Under the pieces are notes generated by a model that saw nothing but the letters and a program-made list of their open reading frames with translations, ran no database searches and was not told the origin of the DNA. Positions 47,601-54,400 of a stretch of 64,000 nucleotides of DNA are shown here, piece after piece. The first letter of the stretch is position 1. Every line of letters begins with the position of its first letter. The stretch comes from Lingula anatina (lineage: Eukaryota; Brachiopoda; Lingulata; Lingulida; Lingulidae). The position numbers and the translations under genes were made by a program. The DNA lies in NCBI RefSeq assembly GCF_001039355.2, contig NW_019773836.1, positions 592,200 to 656,199 on the forward strand, in the 5' to 3' direction.

Positions 47601-47745
47601 CCCTATCTATAGTTTCGGCCTAGGACAAGCTGAAATAATTTTAAGATGACTAACATACAAGCATCGTAAATCTTCAGTTTTACTACCTACCTTTTGTTGA
47701 ATATGGAGCCACACAGAGCAGCACAAAAAGGCACAATCCCTTCAT
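19829..47745 (-). CDS. L4: array of six V-C2-stalk Ig cassettes behind one leader
   Basis: One intact leader exon (47745-47691) is followed on the minus strand by six cassettes of V (375 nt), C2 (312 nt) and stalk (42 nt) exons, plus an orphan stalk exon (28394-28353). All exons are open, with GT-AG sites and phase 1 ends, so any subset can be joined in frame. With every exon used and the L3 tail exon as 3' end, the frame holds to the frameshift stop, about 1551 residues with 12 Ig domains. Alternatively single cassettes are chosen, or the products are secreted. No membrane exon lies between the last stalk (19829) and the L3 leader. Decayed leader exons precede five of the V exons, so cassettes came from duplication of gene 5' halves. 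Whether this is one transcription unit cannot be told from sequence alone. Cassettes 3 and 4 may be an assembly duplicate. Confidence 0.6.
20191..20502 (-). CDS. L4 cassette 6 C2-like Ig exon
   Basis: 312 nt, open, donor GTATGTAC. Core cysteines are RVTCASDGG and LTCQLLHD; strand-C tryptophan is in PEIKWFK. It carries the IQTSDQ variant shared with cassettes 3 and 4. NET is a possible N-glycosylation site. Confidence 0.85.
21061..21435 (-). CDS. L4 cassette 6 V-like Ig exon
   Basis: 375 nt, open, acceptor TTATATAG, donor GTAAGTAA. LVCSYTVDSGE and VADEGSYYCKVST mark the core; strand C reads VMYFYKDG with no Trp. The first codon differs from the other V exons (AG then TTA AAA), so the joint residue is not Gly when joined to a G-ending exon. 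Confidence 0.85.
22090..22141 (-). pseudogene. Decayed signal exon before cassette 6
   Basis: 52 nt with the leader pattern (KTCIYVLLFVTPYSSD), an intact donor GTAGGACC and no stop, but the start codon is ATA instead of ATG and one codon is missing. This is the least decayed leader relic in the array; a single base separates it from having a start codon, so it might have been lost recently or be polymorphic. Confidence 0.7.
22695..22751. repeat. 57-bp imperfect hairpin repeat
   Basis: Arms AGCACAGGATTCTAGG and CCCAGAATCCTGTGCT. Equivalent copies lie at 27999-28055 and 35178-35234, and one split by a transposon at about 54300-54740. Always in the flank just 3' of a class-1 stalk exon's intron block. 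It might be a tiny MITE or a structured element carried along with the cassettes. Confidence 0.7.
23049..23090 (-). CDS. L4 cassette 5 stalk exon
   Basis: 42 nt, encodes APSTTTTENPTNSTG; donor GTAAGTGC. NST is a sequon. Same NSTG type as cassettes 1, 2 and L5. Confidence 0.75.
23354..23452. mobile_element. Small palindromic MITE-like insertion
   Basis: About 99 bp with inverted ends (CTAAGGAAAAAGTCCTATAGG and CCTATAGGGGTTTTTCGTAAG) and internal CCTATAGGAT repeats. It is absent at the same intron position in the other cassettes (for example 35860-35890), so it inserted after cassette duplication. Superfamily unknown. Confidence 0.65.
23469..23780 (-). CDS. L4 cassette 5 C2-like Ig exon
   Basis: 312 nt, open, acceptor TTTTGCAG, donor GTATGTAC. 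It has the MQSSDQ variant, core RVTCASDGG, WFK and LICQLLHV. The conserved D after LLH is V here. NET sequon present. Confidence 0.85.
23920..24473 (-). mobile_element. 5'-truncated LINE, reverse transcriptase C-terminus
   Basis: Minus-strand ORF (24473-24102) of 123 codons reads like the end of a CR1/L2-type reverse transcriptase: SVLECAAPVWHFGLT, then LVEKSQERALKIIYPEL, then LSARRINACKKLFFSI. It ends in a stop and an AT-rich 3' tail (ATTATTTATTATCATT on the plus strand). It sits in the intron between C2 and V of cassette 5, where the other cassettes have no insert. Confidence 0.8.
24690..24725. repeat. (AAT)n microsatellite
   Basis: About 12 AAT triplets at the 3' side of the second minus-strand LINE fragment, so possibly that element's tail. 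Confidence 0.9.
24726..25380 (-). mobile_element. Second LINE 3' fragment
   Basis: Minus-strand ORF 25377-25078 (99 codons) resembles another non-LTR RT C-terminal region: LQKRGIRIIAE, then FKKLKWQTIHERSEFKIATL, then FKALNGLLPKYI. It is followed by a 3' UTR-like stretch and an AAT repeat tail. It is a different family from the fragment at 23920-24473 and is likewise 5'-truncated. Confidence 0.75.
25381..26310. other. Intron insert of unknown origin
   Basis: About 0.8 kb in the cassette 5 V-C2 intron with no match to the other cassettes. 25530-25610 (GCGAACTATGCTTTTGTTCA and following) resembles 42420-42490 in another L4 intron, so it contains an interspersed repeat. No ORF of interest. Cassette intron sequence resumes at about 26240. 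Confidence 0.5.
26323..26697 (-). CDS. L4 cassette 5 V-like Ig exon
   Basis: 375 nt, open, acceptor TTATATAG, donor GTAAGTAA. Core LVCSYTVDPRE (Arg replaces the usual Gly) and LADEGSYYCKVST. VVYFYKDG at strand C. NSS in the C' region is a possible sequon not seen in the other V exons, which have DSS or DSN. Confidence 0.85.
27286..27342 (-). pseudogene. Decayed signal exon before cassette 5
   Basis: Leader pattern recognisable (KTLCIYVLLFV) but the start is ATA, a 1-nt insertion shifts the frame into a stop (TGA), and the donor is altered (GTATAGGA). Non-functional. Confidence 0.65.
27853..27950. mobile_element. 98-bp palindromic MITE
   Basis: Ends CCCAGCAGACAAACAACATT and its near inverse (GTCGTTTGCCTGCTGGG). 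The interior is made of repeated GTTGAATCAACGT palindromes. The surrounding cassette flank (GATAAGCTTCT ... CCTCGATAA) continues on both sides, and the copies near 22650, 35120 and 40030 lack the insert. CCCAGCAGG-ended short elements with ACGTTGA repeats are known from many animal genomes. Confidence 0.7.
27999..28055. repeat. 57-bp imperfect hairpin repeat, copy 2
   Basis: Arms AGCACAGGATTCTAGG and CTTAGAATCCTGTGCT; the loop contains TTGCCATAAAGTGGACA. Same element as at 22695-22751. Confidence 0.7.
28353..28394 (-). CDS. L4 orphan stalk exon
   Basis: 42 nt, open, encodes VPSTTTTESPSNTTG (joint residue V if preceded by G), acceptor CTTTCAG. The donor is weaker than its paralogs (GTAATGCC instead of GTAAGTGC). 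There is no V or C2 exon between it and the cassette 4 stalk at 29799; they were lost by deletion. Because it is phase 1-1 it could still be included as extra stalk. Confidence 0.55.
28630..29360. mobile_element. 731-bp MITE with TAA target duplication (PIF/Harbinger-like)
   Basis: Terminal inverted repeats: AGCCCGCCGCACACAGAAC at the left, and its near inverse GTTCTGTGTGCGGCAGGCT at the right. Extended similarity continues through ATTTTTCGTCGGCCGAC. It is flanked by TAA on both sides (28627-28629 and 29361-29363), while paralogous cassettes have the uninterrupted GAGTCTAACTGG. A 3-bp TAA/TTA duplication is typical of the PIF/Harbinger superfamily. No transposase ORF is present, so it is non-autonomous. 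Confidence 0.85.
29617..29650. repeat. (GT)n microsatellite
   Basis: About 17 GT units, orthologous in position to 19654-19688. The second cassette copy at 32236 begins immediately inside the sequence that follows this repeat, so the repeat probably broke the assembly. Confidence 0.95.
29799..29840 (-). CDS. L4 cassette 4 stalk exon
   Basis: 42 nt; encodes ALLTTITKKPTTSN. Against cassette 3 it has two amino-acid differences (P to L and T to I). Donor GTAAGTAC. Confidence 0.7.
30110..30421 (-). CDS. L4 cassette 4 C2-like Ig exon
   Basis: 312 nt, open, acceptor TTTACAG, donor GTATGTAC. Core RVTCSSDGG, WFK with IQTSDQ, and LICQLLHD. The C-terminal VPESDG differs from VPESAG in most copies. Confidence 0.85.
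30969..31343 (-). CDS. L4 cassette 4 V-like Ig exon
   Basis: 375 nt, open, acceptor TTATATAG, donor GTAAGTAA. LVCSYTVDPGE, VVYFYKDG, LADEGSYHCKVST. Nearly identical to cassette 3 (TLTIGTV here, TLIIGTV there). Confidence 0.85.
32005..32059 (-). pseudogene. Decayed signal exon before cassette 4
   Basis: 55 nt with leader-like length, but ATA in place of ATG, the hydrophobic core interrupted (KPLSNSVLLFANLNLSD) and the donor changed to GAAGGACC. Non-functional. Confidence 0.65.
32235..32235. other. Single N: assembly join
   Basis: The left side (TTTCTTTCTATGAATA) matches 34807-34822, and the right side (GTTCAAGCAGCAAATC) matches 29650 onward. The N therefore joins two copies of the same unit end to start. 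Confidence 0.9.
32386..32427 (-). CDS. L4 cassette 3 stalk exon
   Basis: 42 nt; encodes APLTTTTKKPTTSN; acceptor TTTCAG, donor GTAAGTAC. Confidence 0.7.
32697..33008 (-). CDS. L4 cassette 3 C2-like Ig exon
   Basis: 312 nt, open; encodes the same C2 sequence as cassette 4, with only silent differences seen inside the exon. Donor GTATGTCC. Confidence 0.8.
33556..33930 (-). CDS. L4 cassette 3 V-like Ig exon
   Basis: 375 nt, open; differs from cassette 4 by T to I in the TLIIGTV strand. Acceptor TTATATAG, donor GTAAGTAA. Confidence 0.8.
34594..34648 (-). pseudogene. Decayed signal exon before cassette 3
   Basis: Copy of the relic at 32005-32059, with the same ATA start and lost donor (GAAGGACC). 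Confidence 0.65.
35178..35234. repeat. 57-bp imperfect hairpin repeat, copy 3
   Basis: Arms AGCACAGGATTCTAGG and CTTAGAATCCTGTGCT; same element as 22695-22751 and 27999-28055. Confidence 0.7.
35543..35584 (-). CDS. L4 cassette 2 stalk exon
   Basis: 42 nt; encodes APSMTTTESPSNSTG with an NST sequon; donor GTAAGTGC. Confidence 0.75.
35895..36206 (-). CDS. L4 cassette 2 C2-like Ig exon
   Basis: 312 nt, open; core RVTCSSDGG, PEIRWFK with MQSSDQ, and LICQLLHD. Begins RPYPPQIRHGPQ. Acceptor TTTTACAG, donor GTATGTAC. Confidence 0.85.
36706..38777. mobile_element. DNA transposon, about 2.07 kb, with repeat-built inverted ends
   Basis: Outer ends ATGTTATTATTTGAAATG and CATTTCAAATAATAACAT are inverse. 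Inside each end lie two to three tandem copies of a unit reading GCGACATGCATCTATAGATTCCTGTCGC...CTCAGCTTGGACTCTCAG, oriented inward (36774-36900; 38547-38708 inverted). Cassette intron sequence runs up to both edges and is continuous in the paralogs (near 30900, 26250). The interior holds a plus-strand open stretch with an acceptor-like site at 37350 (GPKSKNIPQCFADYC onward, ending at TAA near 37530) and a 62-codon ORF at 37555-37743, neither recognised. The superfamily is not clear. Confidence 0.75.
38284..38352. repeat. CA/TG-rich simple repeat
   Basis: CACACACACA at the left, TGTGTGTGTATGTGTGTGTG at the right, separated by AAATAAATAAATA; inside the transposon. Confidence 0.85.
38829..39203 (-). 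CDS. L4 cassette 2 V-like Ig exon
   Basis: 375 nt, open; LVCSYTLDPGE (V to L), VVYFYKDG, LADEGSYHCKVST. Acceptor TTATATAG, donor GTAAGTAA. The transposon at 36706-38777 lies in the intron just 3' of this exon, about 50 nt from its donor, but leaves the donor intact. Confidence 0.85.
39858..39892 (-). pseudogene. Truncated signal exon relic before cassette 2
   Basis: Only the 3' part of the leader pattern remains (AAACAGCAG side in plus orientation) and the donor is mutated. Homology ends at about 39892, where sequence jumps to the downstream cassette flank (TTCCCTGCACTTCGAATC). Confidence 0.55.
40367..40408 (-). CDS. L4 cassette 1 stalk exon
   Basis: 42 nt; encodes GPSTATTENITNSTG; acceptor CTTCCAG, donor GTAAGTGC. 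NIT and NST sequons. Confidence 0.75.
40430..40790. repeat. Intronic tandem duplication, about 180 bp x 2
   Basis: Two adjacent copies of the stalk-to-C2 intron block (TTAAGAACTGCAATTATGTA ... GTCGGTAAGCATCGAAGTAT), at about 40430-40608 and 40609-40790. The other cassettes have one copy. It shows local slippage or unequal exchange inside cassette 1. Confidence 0.8.
40899..41210 (-). CDS. L4 cassette 1 C2-like Ig exon
   Basis: 312 nt, open; begins RPNPPRITRGPQ, core RVTCSSDGG, PEIRWFK with the VKSSDQ variant, LICQLLHD. Acceptor TCATTTAG, donor GTATGTAG. Closest in the window to the L5 C2 exon, which shares VKSSDQMQVTLNETSGN. Confidence 0.85.
41485..41797. mobile_element. 313-bp MITE-like element rich in CTGCA
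   Basis: Inverted ends TTCCCGCAAGAAAACGCA and TGCATTTTCGTGCGGGAA. The interior is dense in TACTGCA/TGCAGTA words. Target duplication cannot be defined. It lies in the large intron between C2 and V of cassette 1. Confidence 0.7.
41800..43030. other. Intron of cassette 1, no feature recognised
   Basis: AT-rich sequence with no exon or clear repeat except 42420-42490, which resembles 25530-25610. Possibly the remains of old transposons. Confidence 0.5.
43031..45212. repeat. Tandem array of a 0.57-0.61-kb unit, about 3.6 copies
   Basis: Copies start near 43031, 43638, 44250 and 44817; the last is partial. Each contains recognisable landmarks in the same order: TTTGAGAAAA-GATAAC, a CCACTCCTC-like block, CACTGTCAG, ACGCTGGAGT, CTATTCTGTTGTT, TGACAGGGCG, ACGTTAGTT, GTCGCACGTATGCTTTC, and GACAGGACGTTTCTTC. 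The copies have diverged with small indels. Not coding; a small intronic satellite. Confidence 0.85.
44857..44869. repeat. Poly(C) run
   Basis: 13 C residues inside the fourth copy of the 0.6-kb array; absent from the other copies. Confidence 0.9.
45213..46050. other. Intron sequence with G-run
   Basis: Contains a 14-base G run at 45591-45604 within a stretch of GGGGGTGGGATTGTC-like repeats (45540-45625). A 91-codon plus-strand ORF at 45221-45496 has no recognised motif. Confidence 0.5.
46055..46132 (-). pseudogene. 3' remnant of a V-like exon
   Basis: Minus strand: YYCKNGTILNNPTITTPAQ followed by the usual V donor GTAAGTAA. Only strands F-G are present, with no acceptor upstream. It breaks off at AACTATTA against intron-like sequence. 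The same kind of remnant with the same breakpoint lies at 58764-58840 behind the L5 V exon. Confidence 0.65.
46406..46780 (-). CDS. L4 cassette 1 V-like Ig exon
   Basis: 375 nt, open; acceptor ATTATGTAG, donor GTAAGTAA. LVCSYTVDPGE, VVYFYKDG, LADEGSYYCKVTT. It is the first Ig exon after the only intact L4 leader; the joint codon G+GT gives Gly, so the mature start would be near GLEATLAELPSNG. Confidence 0.85.
47005..47056 (-). pseudogene. Decayed signal exon between L4 leader and V1
   Basis: ATG and the first codons (MKTCC) are kept, but a deletion shifts the hydrophobic core out of frame and the donor is changed to GATGTC. Non-functional leader relic, about 0.7 kb inside the intact leader exon. 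Confidence 0.65.
47691..47745 (-). CDS. L4 signal-peptide exon
   Basis: ATG opens MKGLCLFVLLCVAPYSTK, then G before donor GTAGGTAG, phase 1. It joins in frame to the V exon at 46780. It is the only leader with both start and donor in the 22-61 kb interval. Confidence 0.75.
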
Positions 47746-50700
47746 GTTTTTCCTTTATGTTACCTTTCGTCGTAAGTTCCTCGATACTTCGCGGGGTTTT
47801 TATTGAGAGCTAAATATAGCATCATACAGAGGTGCAACTAACACAATAATAAACTTATCTGTATTAACGGGGCACTTTAGCACAGCTGCATCTGAAGTCA
47901 ATTCCTTTACAACGAAACACCTGTAAAAAGTTAATTTGCCTATTTCCACAAAGTAGTAAAAATTAAAGCCTAGATAACATTTGAAATGCGATGAATGGTG
48001 CACGTATACTACCCGTAATTCCCTTTTCGTACGGCGTCTGAATGTGGGTAGACGGTGGCCGTGCGAAATTGCACCTAATCGTACTTATTTAAGCCCTCCG
48101 CAGTCTCAACGATTTTGTCAAACTGTACCTTTTCACAAATTTTTAAAATCGTGGGCCCGTACACTGTAACAATATTGAGATGGCATTGCGCAATCCCCGC
48201 ACGGGATTTTACGGGTATTGTACGGTGGACTTCTGGTCCTGCGATATGGAGCTGTCAAAATTTATAATCCTTGTTTAAGCCTGGGTCCCAACTCTACGTA
48301 CGATTTTCAGGTCGTACGTAGTTTTAAGCCTCGGTCACAACCGGACGCACGAATTTCAAATTGGCCGGCCAGATTTTCGCTACGACCTGTCTGCGACAAT
48401 TAGAACGCCTGGAGCACGCTCGGAGCACGCAAGACAAAAGCACTGAGTAAGTGCGCTAGGCGTGCGTGTAACGCAGGAAAAGCATGCAGAAATTCCGGGG
48501 TATTTTACCACGAAGACGTACTTACCACGCAAGAGATTCTTGGCCTTAGTACTGCCATAAGTGCCCTGCATAGTACATTTACCTAACTATTGTTTTAAAG
48601 TAATATATCTCACATGTATGATATATATTAATAAACAAATTTGTTAATAAACAAATGTGCCAAACGAGTTAAATGTGCCAAACGAGTTATAGCTAACTAG
48701 CATAAATACAACCATGTTACATTTAGCCAATGCTTAAATCTGCTTCATTAGTCAGGAAAAGATTTAAAAAACTATTAGGGGGGGGGGGACAGGGCTGGGT
48801 TTGAATAACTTTACCAAAATTCACCTTAAAATTTTCATTCCTGAATAATGCACTACTTAAGGTGGTGAATATTACTAGACAAGTGAGGGAGAGCATTAAC
48901 TGTCTCCTGAATAACTGAACCCATATGCCTCTGATTAGCAGGTCTTCCAGAGGCAAAGTAGCACTGTCCAATTAGGTGCCCCCCTTAATTCTGTCTCACA
49001 ATTGCCGCTTGAAAGTAATTAAGTCTAAGTGTGAAAAACACTACAAGAATGAAGACAAGTGGTTGGGGAGGTTGGAGGGTGTACAAATAACAATAAACAA
49101 ACGTAAGTAATAATAGAGTGCAGCTGCTAAAACTGCGGGTAAATATTTCCGCAGCTATAATTGACTTCTCACTAATGCAGCTCGATATAGTGCAGCTCGA
49201 TAGAATTAGTCACCAAAACGTCTTTCACGAAATATAAATGCGTGTGCCTAGATACAGAGCAGCTAAGACATTCCATAACCCTGGACATCTGTTATCACCT
49301 TGCCTTGGTCAACTACTTAAGGTCAAAATGTGCAGACACCCCCTCCCCCTCCAGGCTGTACGTCTCCCCTCTCGTACAACCTTTCTCTGGTCACTCTCAT
49401 ACAGAGGTGAGACGCCTCTTTCTACACCACGCTGAGGTGAGACGCCTCACGCAGTACGCTATACACGGCTACGCACACTCACTCCATCAGATATAACTAT
49501 AAACGGATATATCATATCACTCCTTCACATAAGCGTAACGGAGGAAAATCCAAGGGAAGTAGAGCATTAACTCTTAAACCCGAGCGTCCCACAAACCATC
49601 TCAAAGCTTTTAACTAGGGCGCTGTCAAAACACACGTCCCTAGGGGCCCAGCCTTGGATCGTGTTATTTTGCTTAGAGGTAGTTAAACCAAGGCATGAGC
49701 CGACCACCCCCAAACACGAGTCGACCTCCGACTCCCGAGCCATTCACACGCTCAATTCATACCGTCCAGCTCGTATCCCTTTTGTTATGGAGGAGAACTC
49801 CTTAACAAGATACAGCATCTTAGACTGAACGGTGTTTCTGGATACCCATCCTACTTGACACAAGCGAGACACTTGTGATCAAGCATGATACTATAAAGCC
49901 GAGATGGCCCGTATCATTCACCATGGCGAGACACTTTGATGAAAACTCACTAAACAAAGGCGAGACACCTTTGCTTACCAACCCCCCACAGGAGCGGATT
50001 CAGGCCGTCTTCTGGGTCTTCCGGAAGACGGTCAGATTTTCAAGTTTACATTGAAAGTTGTCTAATTTTTACGTCGGAAGACGGTCAAAAATGAAGAATG
50101 GATCAACAAAGATAATTTGGAAGACTGTCAGAAAATATCTCTGAATCCGCCCCTGCCCCACGTCCCTGATTTTTTTTTTATCTCGGACTCTGCAGCTGAT
50201 GAAGGTCACTTGTTGACCGAAAAGCGCTTTCTGCAACCAGTTCACCCTCCCCCTTCCCTCGACAGGCGAGACGCCTCTATCGTGCCAATCACGAAATGCC
50301 CTTTTCAGGGCACCCTATGTAGATCGGTATCTATAAATCTCATACTATGTAGGTGAGACACTTACCTTCCTATCAGAGACGATCTTTCCTAATAATAAAG
50401 GCGAGAAAATACACGTCCTCACAGGCCCAGCTCTGAATCGTGTTATTTTGGTAAAGTGGAATCTAACTAGGGCATAAGCCGACCACCCCCAACACCAAGT
50501 CTGGACTTGAGGTTCTGTTGACTTTTGTTTTAGAAAAACAAAAAAAAAAAAACAAAAAAACATTTACTTGTGTCTATGAACTGTGAACATTGCAATGTGT
50601 TGGAGACAAAGACAACACGGACAGTGAACTGATTATGTTTATTAGCAACTTAAAAAAAATAACTGAAAGATATTTTTAATTAAAAAAGGGAGATGTTGTA

Positions 50701-51023
50701 TATTATAAAGGTAATTAACATATATCCCACAATGCATTGTTCCTTCTCTACCGGTTAGCTAGCATGCCCACATGTGGCTGGATGTCATTTAATAAATGAG
50801 TTATAAAAAAAGTAAACATAACAAACAGAAGAAAACGACAGCAAGAAGTATAATACTTTGGTGATTGTATATCACATATTAATCTTCCTTTTCAAGTCCT
50901 TCTGTTATACATGGAACACTGTTGACATCTTTAATTAAAAAAAAAGTACAGGTTAAGAGGTTCCTGACTATAACGAAACGTCTTCAACCTTGGAAAGTTA
51001 AATCAAGGATCATCCTTGGAAAG
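47746..51023. other. L5-L4 intergenic region
   Basis: About 3.3 kb between the L5 stop and the L4 start. It should contain the L4 promoter and L5 3' UTR. 47990-48570 is unusually GC-rich (CGTACG, GGCCGGCC and CCTCGGTCACAACCGG words) and looks transposon-derived. 49230-50420 contains the recurring GGYGAGACxCCT motif (separate entry). 50350-50560 and 49600-49740 share the words CCAGCYTTGGATCGTGTTATTTT and GCCGACCACCCCCAA, an internal repeat. No credible gene. Confidence 0.5.
49405..50412. repeat. Dispersed GGYGAGACRCCT motif cluster
   Basis: At least eight occurrences of (A)GG(T/C)GAGAC(A/G)C(C/T)T: near 49405, 49433, 49863, 49925, 49957, 50264, 50352, and a variant at 50400. Several are near-palindromic (GAGGTGAGACGCCTC). 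Spacing is irregular. Nature unknown. Confidence 0.55.
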
Positions 51024-51406
51024 TTAAATCTGCTTAGAGTCACCAGTACCATTGGTGGCAGTCGACGGCAATTGGTTCTCATCAAGTTCCATGTATTGCC
51101 CATCTGAACAGTTATCTCGCCAAAGTTCTTCGTAACTATTCGCCAATGCAGTATCGTCATAATTCACATAAACCCCATCAAAACCAGAGGAATGATCTGT
51201 TTGGCGCTTAGCAGAAACATGGTTATTGACGTTGTTGGAGTGTTCTGTTACATTGTTTGTAATAACACTGCCATGTTGATGTTCAGATACTTGTGATTTG
51301 AGTCTCCTGGACAATGACCGAATGCGGAATACATGGTATGCGATTATGCAAAAAAGACACATTGTTAACACGATCAAAGCGATCGATACTGTTCTCCAAC
51401 CATTGC
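51024..51406 (-). CDS. L5 transmembrane and cytoplasmic-tail exon
   Basis: 383 nt, acceptor GTATTGCAG. It encodes GNGWRTVSIALIVLTMCLFC onward, then HVFRIRSLSRRLK and a tail with YDDT, YEEL and YMEL; nine residues separate YEEL and YMEL, as in L2. Relative to L2 it lacks the middle tyrosine (NCSDG for NYSDG) and ends SKQI instead of YNYI. Intact stop at 51024-51026. Confidence 0.85.
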
Positions 51407-54400
51407 CTGCAATACAAAAGATATTGTTTAAACTGGTAGCCGAGTTGAATCATTTCTGACTTTTGTTAACTGAAACATAATATACATTTTCGTAGTCATT
51501 TTATAGTGTCATTATAGTGTCTGTAACTAAACATGGCGACAAGTTTTGGTTGCTCGTCATGAAATCATTTAACAAAGAATGAGGCGTCGGAACCACTGTT
51601 AGAAAAAAATTGCGGTAAACTTTCACTTGAGTAATACTATGTAGAACATTAAAGATGAAAATATTTACTGATGAACATTTTATATTCATTTTAAAGCATA
51701 AAAAATTCAAAATTAAACATTTCCTATTTTATTTGACATTTTCTGATGAAAGTGCACCTTTGTATAGTCTTTTGATAACAGCCGTAAAGAAAATTAAAGA
51801 AAATTCTACAGAAAATTAAAATGCAGAAACAAAACATTCGGTCACACAGTGAATTTCCTCAGCGTGTGGTATTATGAGACTGAACGTTACCTACCAATGT
51901 AACATTAATTGTATCAGTCCATACAGTAGTTACACGTGCGCTTCGATTATTGATATTTTTTTACATTTTATTGGTGTCAAACAGTTCTAGTATCAGTGTT
52001 TGTAATTGTGACATTTCGTTACATTAAAATCTCTTAATTAGCATTATAATAAAATAAAATCACATTATGTATAATTGTGTTAACAGCAAAATAACCATCA
52101 ATTTTTAATGGTAATATAAAAGTATAATGGATATTCAGAAAATGTGACTTGAAAAGGTCTTCAAGCCAGTGGAAGCTCAAAGTCACACCTTGATAATGTC
52201 ATTGTCATTTTCAAAAAAAACTGTATAACTTCCGGAAAATTAACTAATGAGACAGATATTCCAACTGTAGTTGTATTTCAGTCCTATGCTTATTTCCTGT
52301 AAGTGTGAGACAGAATAATGGGCATGATTTTCCTTTAACGGTCACTATGATCGTGTTCACTTTATGCGGCAATCGAATTTTAGTAGCGTTAGAGGCTATT
52401 ATTGTACCTCGGGACACCCAAATATTGTGTTGCATTTGCTAAAGCCTCGAGTTAGCAGGTGGGCGCAATCGCCATCACTTGCGTGCCGATGCAGTTCGCG
52501 ACGCTTTCGAATTATAGAGACCATTATCAAGTAGAATTTCACAATCAGTTACTAGAACCCCCTGAGCCTACTGAGTGGTGTACCCCTCAGTTTGTGTTCC
52601 GCAGTGATCTATGGTGAAATTTATATCTGCATGATCATCCAAATGGCTATGCCAGATAAAGCGTGAGAATTAAATTAAACCAACGAGTACTTAATGATTG
52701 GCCATGGGTTGAAAAGTTTTATTATGTTTTGTAGCAAAAGAAATTTCACTTCGAATCGCACCTACCTGTCGTATTTGTAGATTTTGCCGTGTTGTTAGTT
52801 GAGGGATCTGAAAAATCATAAAGAGGCAGTAATTGTTTAACTGATTACCAGCCTAAAAATGTAATTGTTACTGGTCACTTCATTGGGGTCTTTCTACCCC
52901 CTTGCAAAGAAAAAAATTTTCAAACATGTGCAGCAATGGAACAAAACACGAACAAGTTAGGGATGAGGATTATTTTCAAAATTGGGATTCTCGTAAACCA
53001 ATGTGAGTACATCACTTCAAATGTTGCCCACTCCTTAAGTTTTCAAGACTTTTTGACGCACTTTTATATTACTAGATATTTTACTTTTACGACCTTATGT
53101 AAGAGGCATTTTGTACGGGATTTACCTGCCATAATGAATTTGCCTCTGTAAAGACACTTTCCACCCAAACCCAATATAGAGGTGCAATTGATGTCACAAG
53201 CATGTTATTAAAAATATTTACTGCACAGATTGCTAACTGTGTTTGATTATTTTCAGGTCCCACATGAAGAAGCTTGTATAAAAGTTTCACTCTCCTGGAA
53301 CCATGAATAATTAAAAATAATTCATCGTTTAACCCCAAAGAGAAACATACGTTACTGTCACAAATACAAAACGCCTAACTGTGAAACGTTCTACTCACTT
53401 TGAAAATTCAGTCATCATTGGTTTTGTTCATTGATTTATCTCCTACAAGTATTACGTTGCTAAAAAATTATAATAATCTTCTGTATAGAGCAGTTAGTTG
53501 TTTTTGAGCGACTTTAGTTTGCTTGTCACAGAATATTTAAAAAATGGGGAAAATACACCCTACCGACAGTAAAATAAGCATTAAAAAATGTTTCCCTTCA
53601 AGATCCAAATATTATATCTGATATGTCAAAATATCATGGAACCACAATATATTGTTCGGTCGGCAAAAGAAAACATTGAATCTCTTGCACACAAGTACTT
53701 GAACAAAATGAAACATTTTGACAATTTTTCTATGGAACATACGTTACCTAGCATAAGCCATGACGCAAAGCCCTTTGAGATACAGTTTAAATATTTATAA
53801 AAACGATTACGTCATGTCTAATTTACCATGACTGAATCACTAAAAATATATATCGGAACGCGGCATAAAAATGAAAATTAAATGGCAAGGAACATACGTT
53901 ACCGTACGTTTTTGGAACATAAGTTACCATATAGGGCTCTTCGCGTAATGTTAAAGACATGGTAAAAATTAAAATTTGAATTTCAGTTGAGACAGTCGTG
54001 GATTTTTGTTCTATACACATATATGTTTTAAAACATTGAATACAAATTTATTCATTTTTATTTTTTGACACTTCAGCATGTGAAATGCACTTCTACATGT
54101 ATATTGGGTTTGGGTGTTTCACCTACTCACGAATCATTCCCTTCACTTGGAATCGGTGTTTTATTTCATTTTTGTTTTGATTTGCTTTGAAATTACCGAC
54201 CAGGCATTTTAATTTTGACTCAAAAAGTTTAATAAATCCCTATGATAAGCTTCTACGCCTCGATGATTCTGACAGAAGGGGAAAAATTAAAATTTTCCTA
54301 ACCACAGGATTGTACAGACTTGACATTTAATATGGAATATTTTAGTTTCGAAGGTATGCCTTGGTAAAAATGCGTTCTTTTTTCAAAAAAAATCCGATCT

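Noticed and set aside
49238-49496. Two overlapping plus-strand ORFs
   Set aside because: They overlie the GGYGAGACRCCT repeat cluster and lack recognisable domains.
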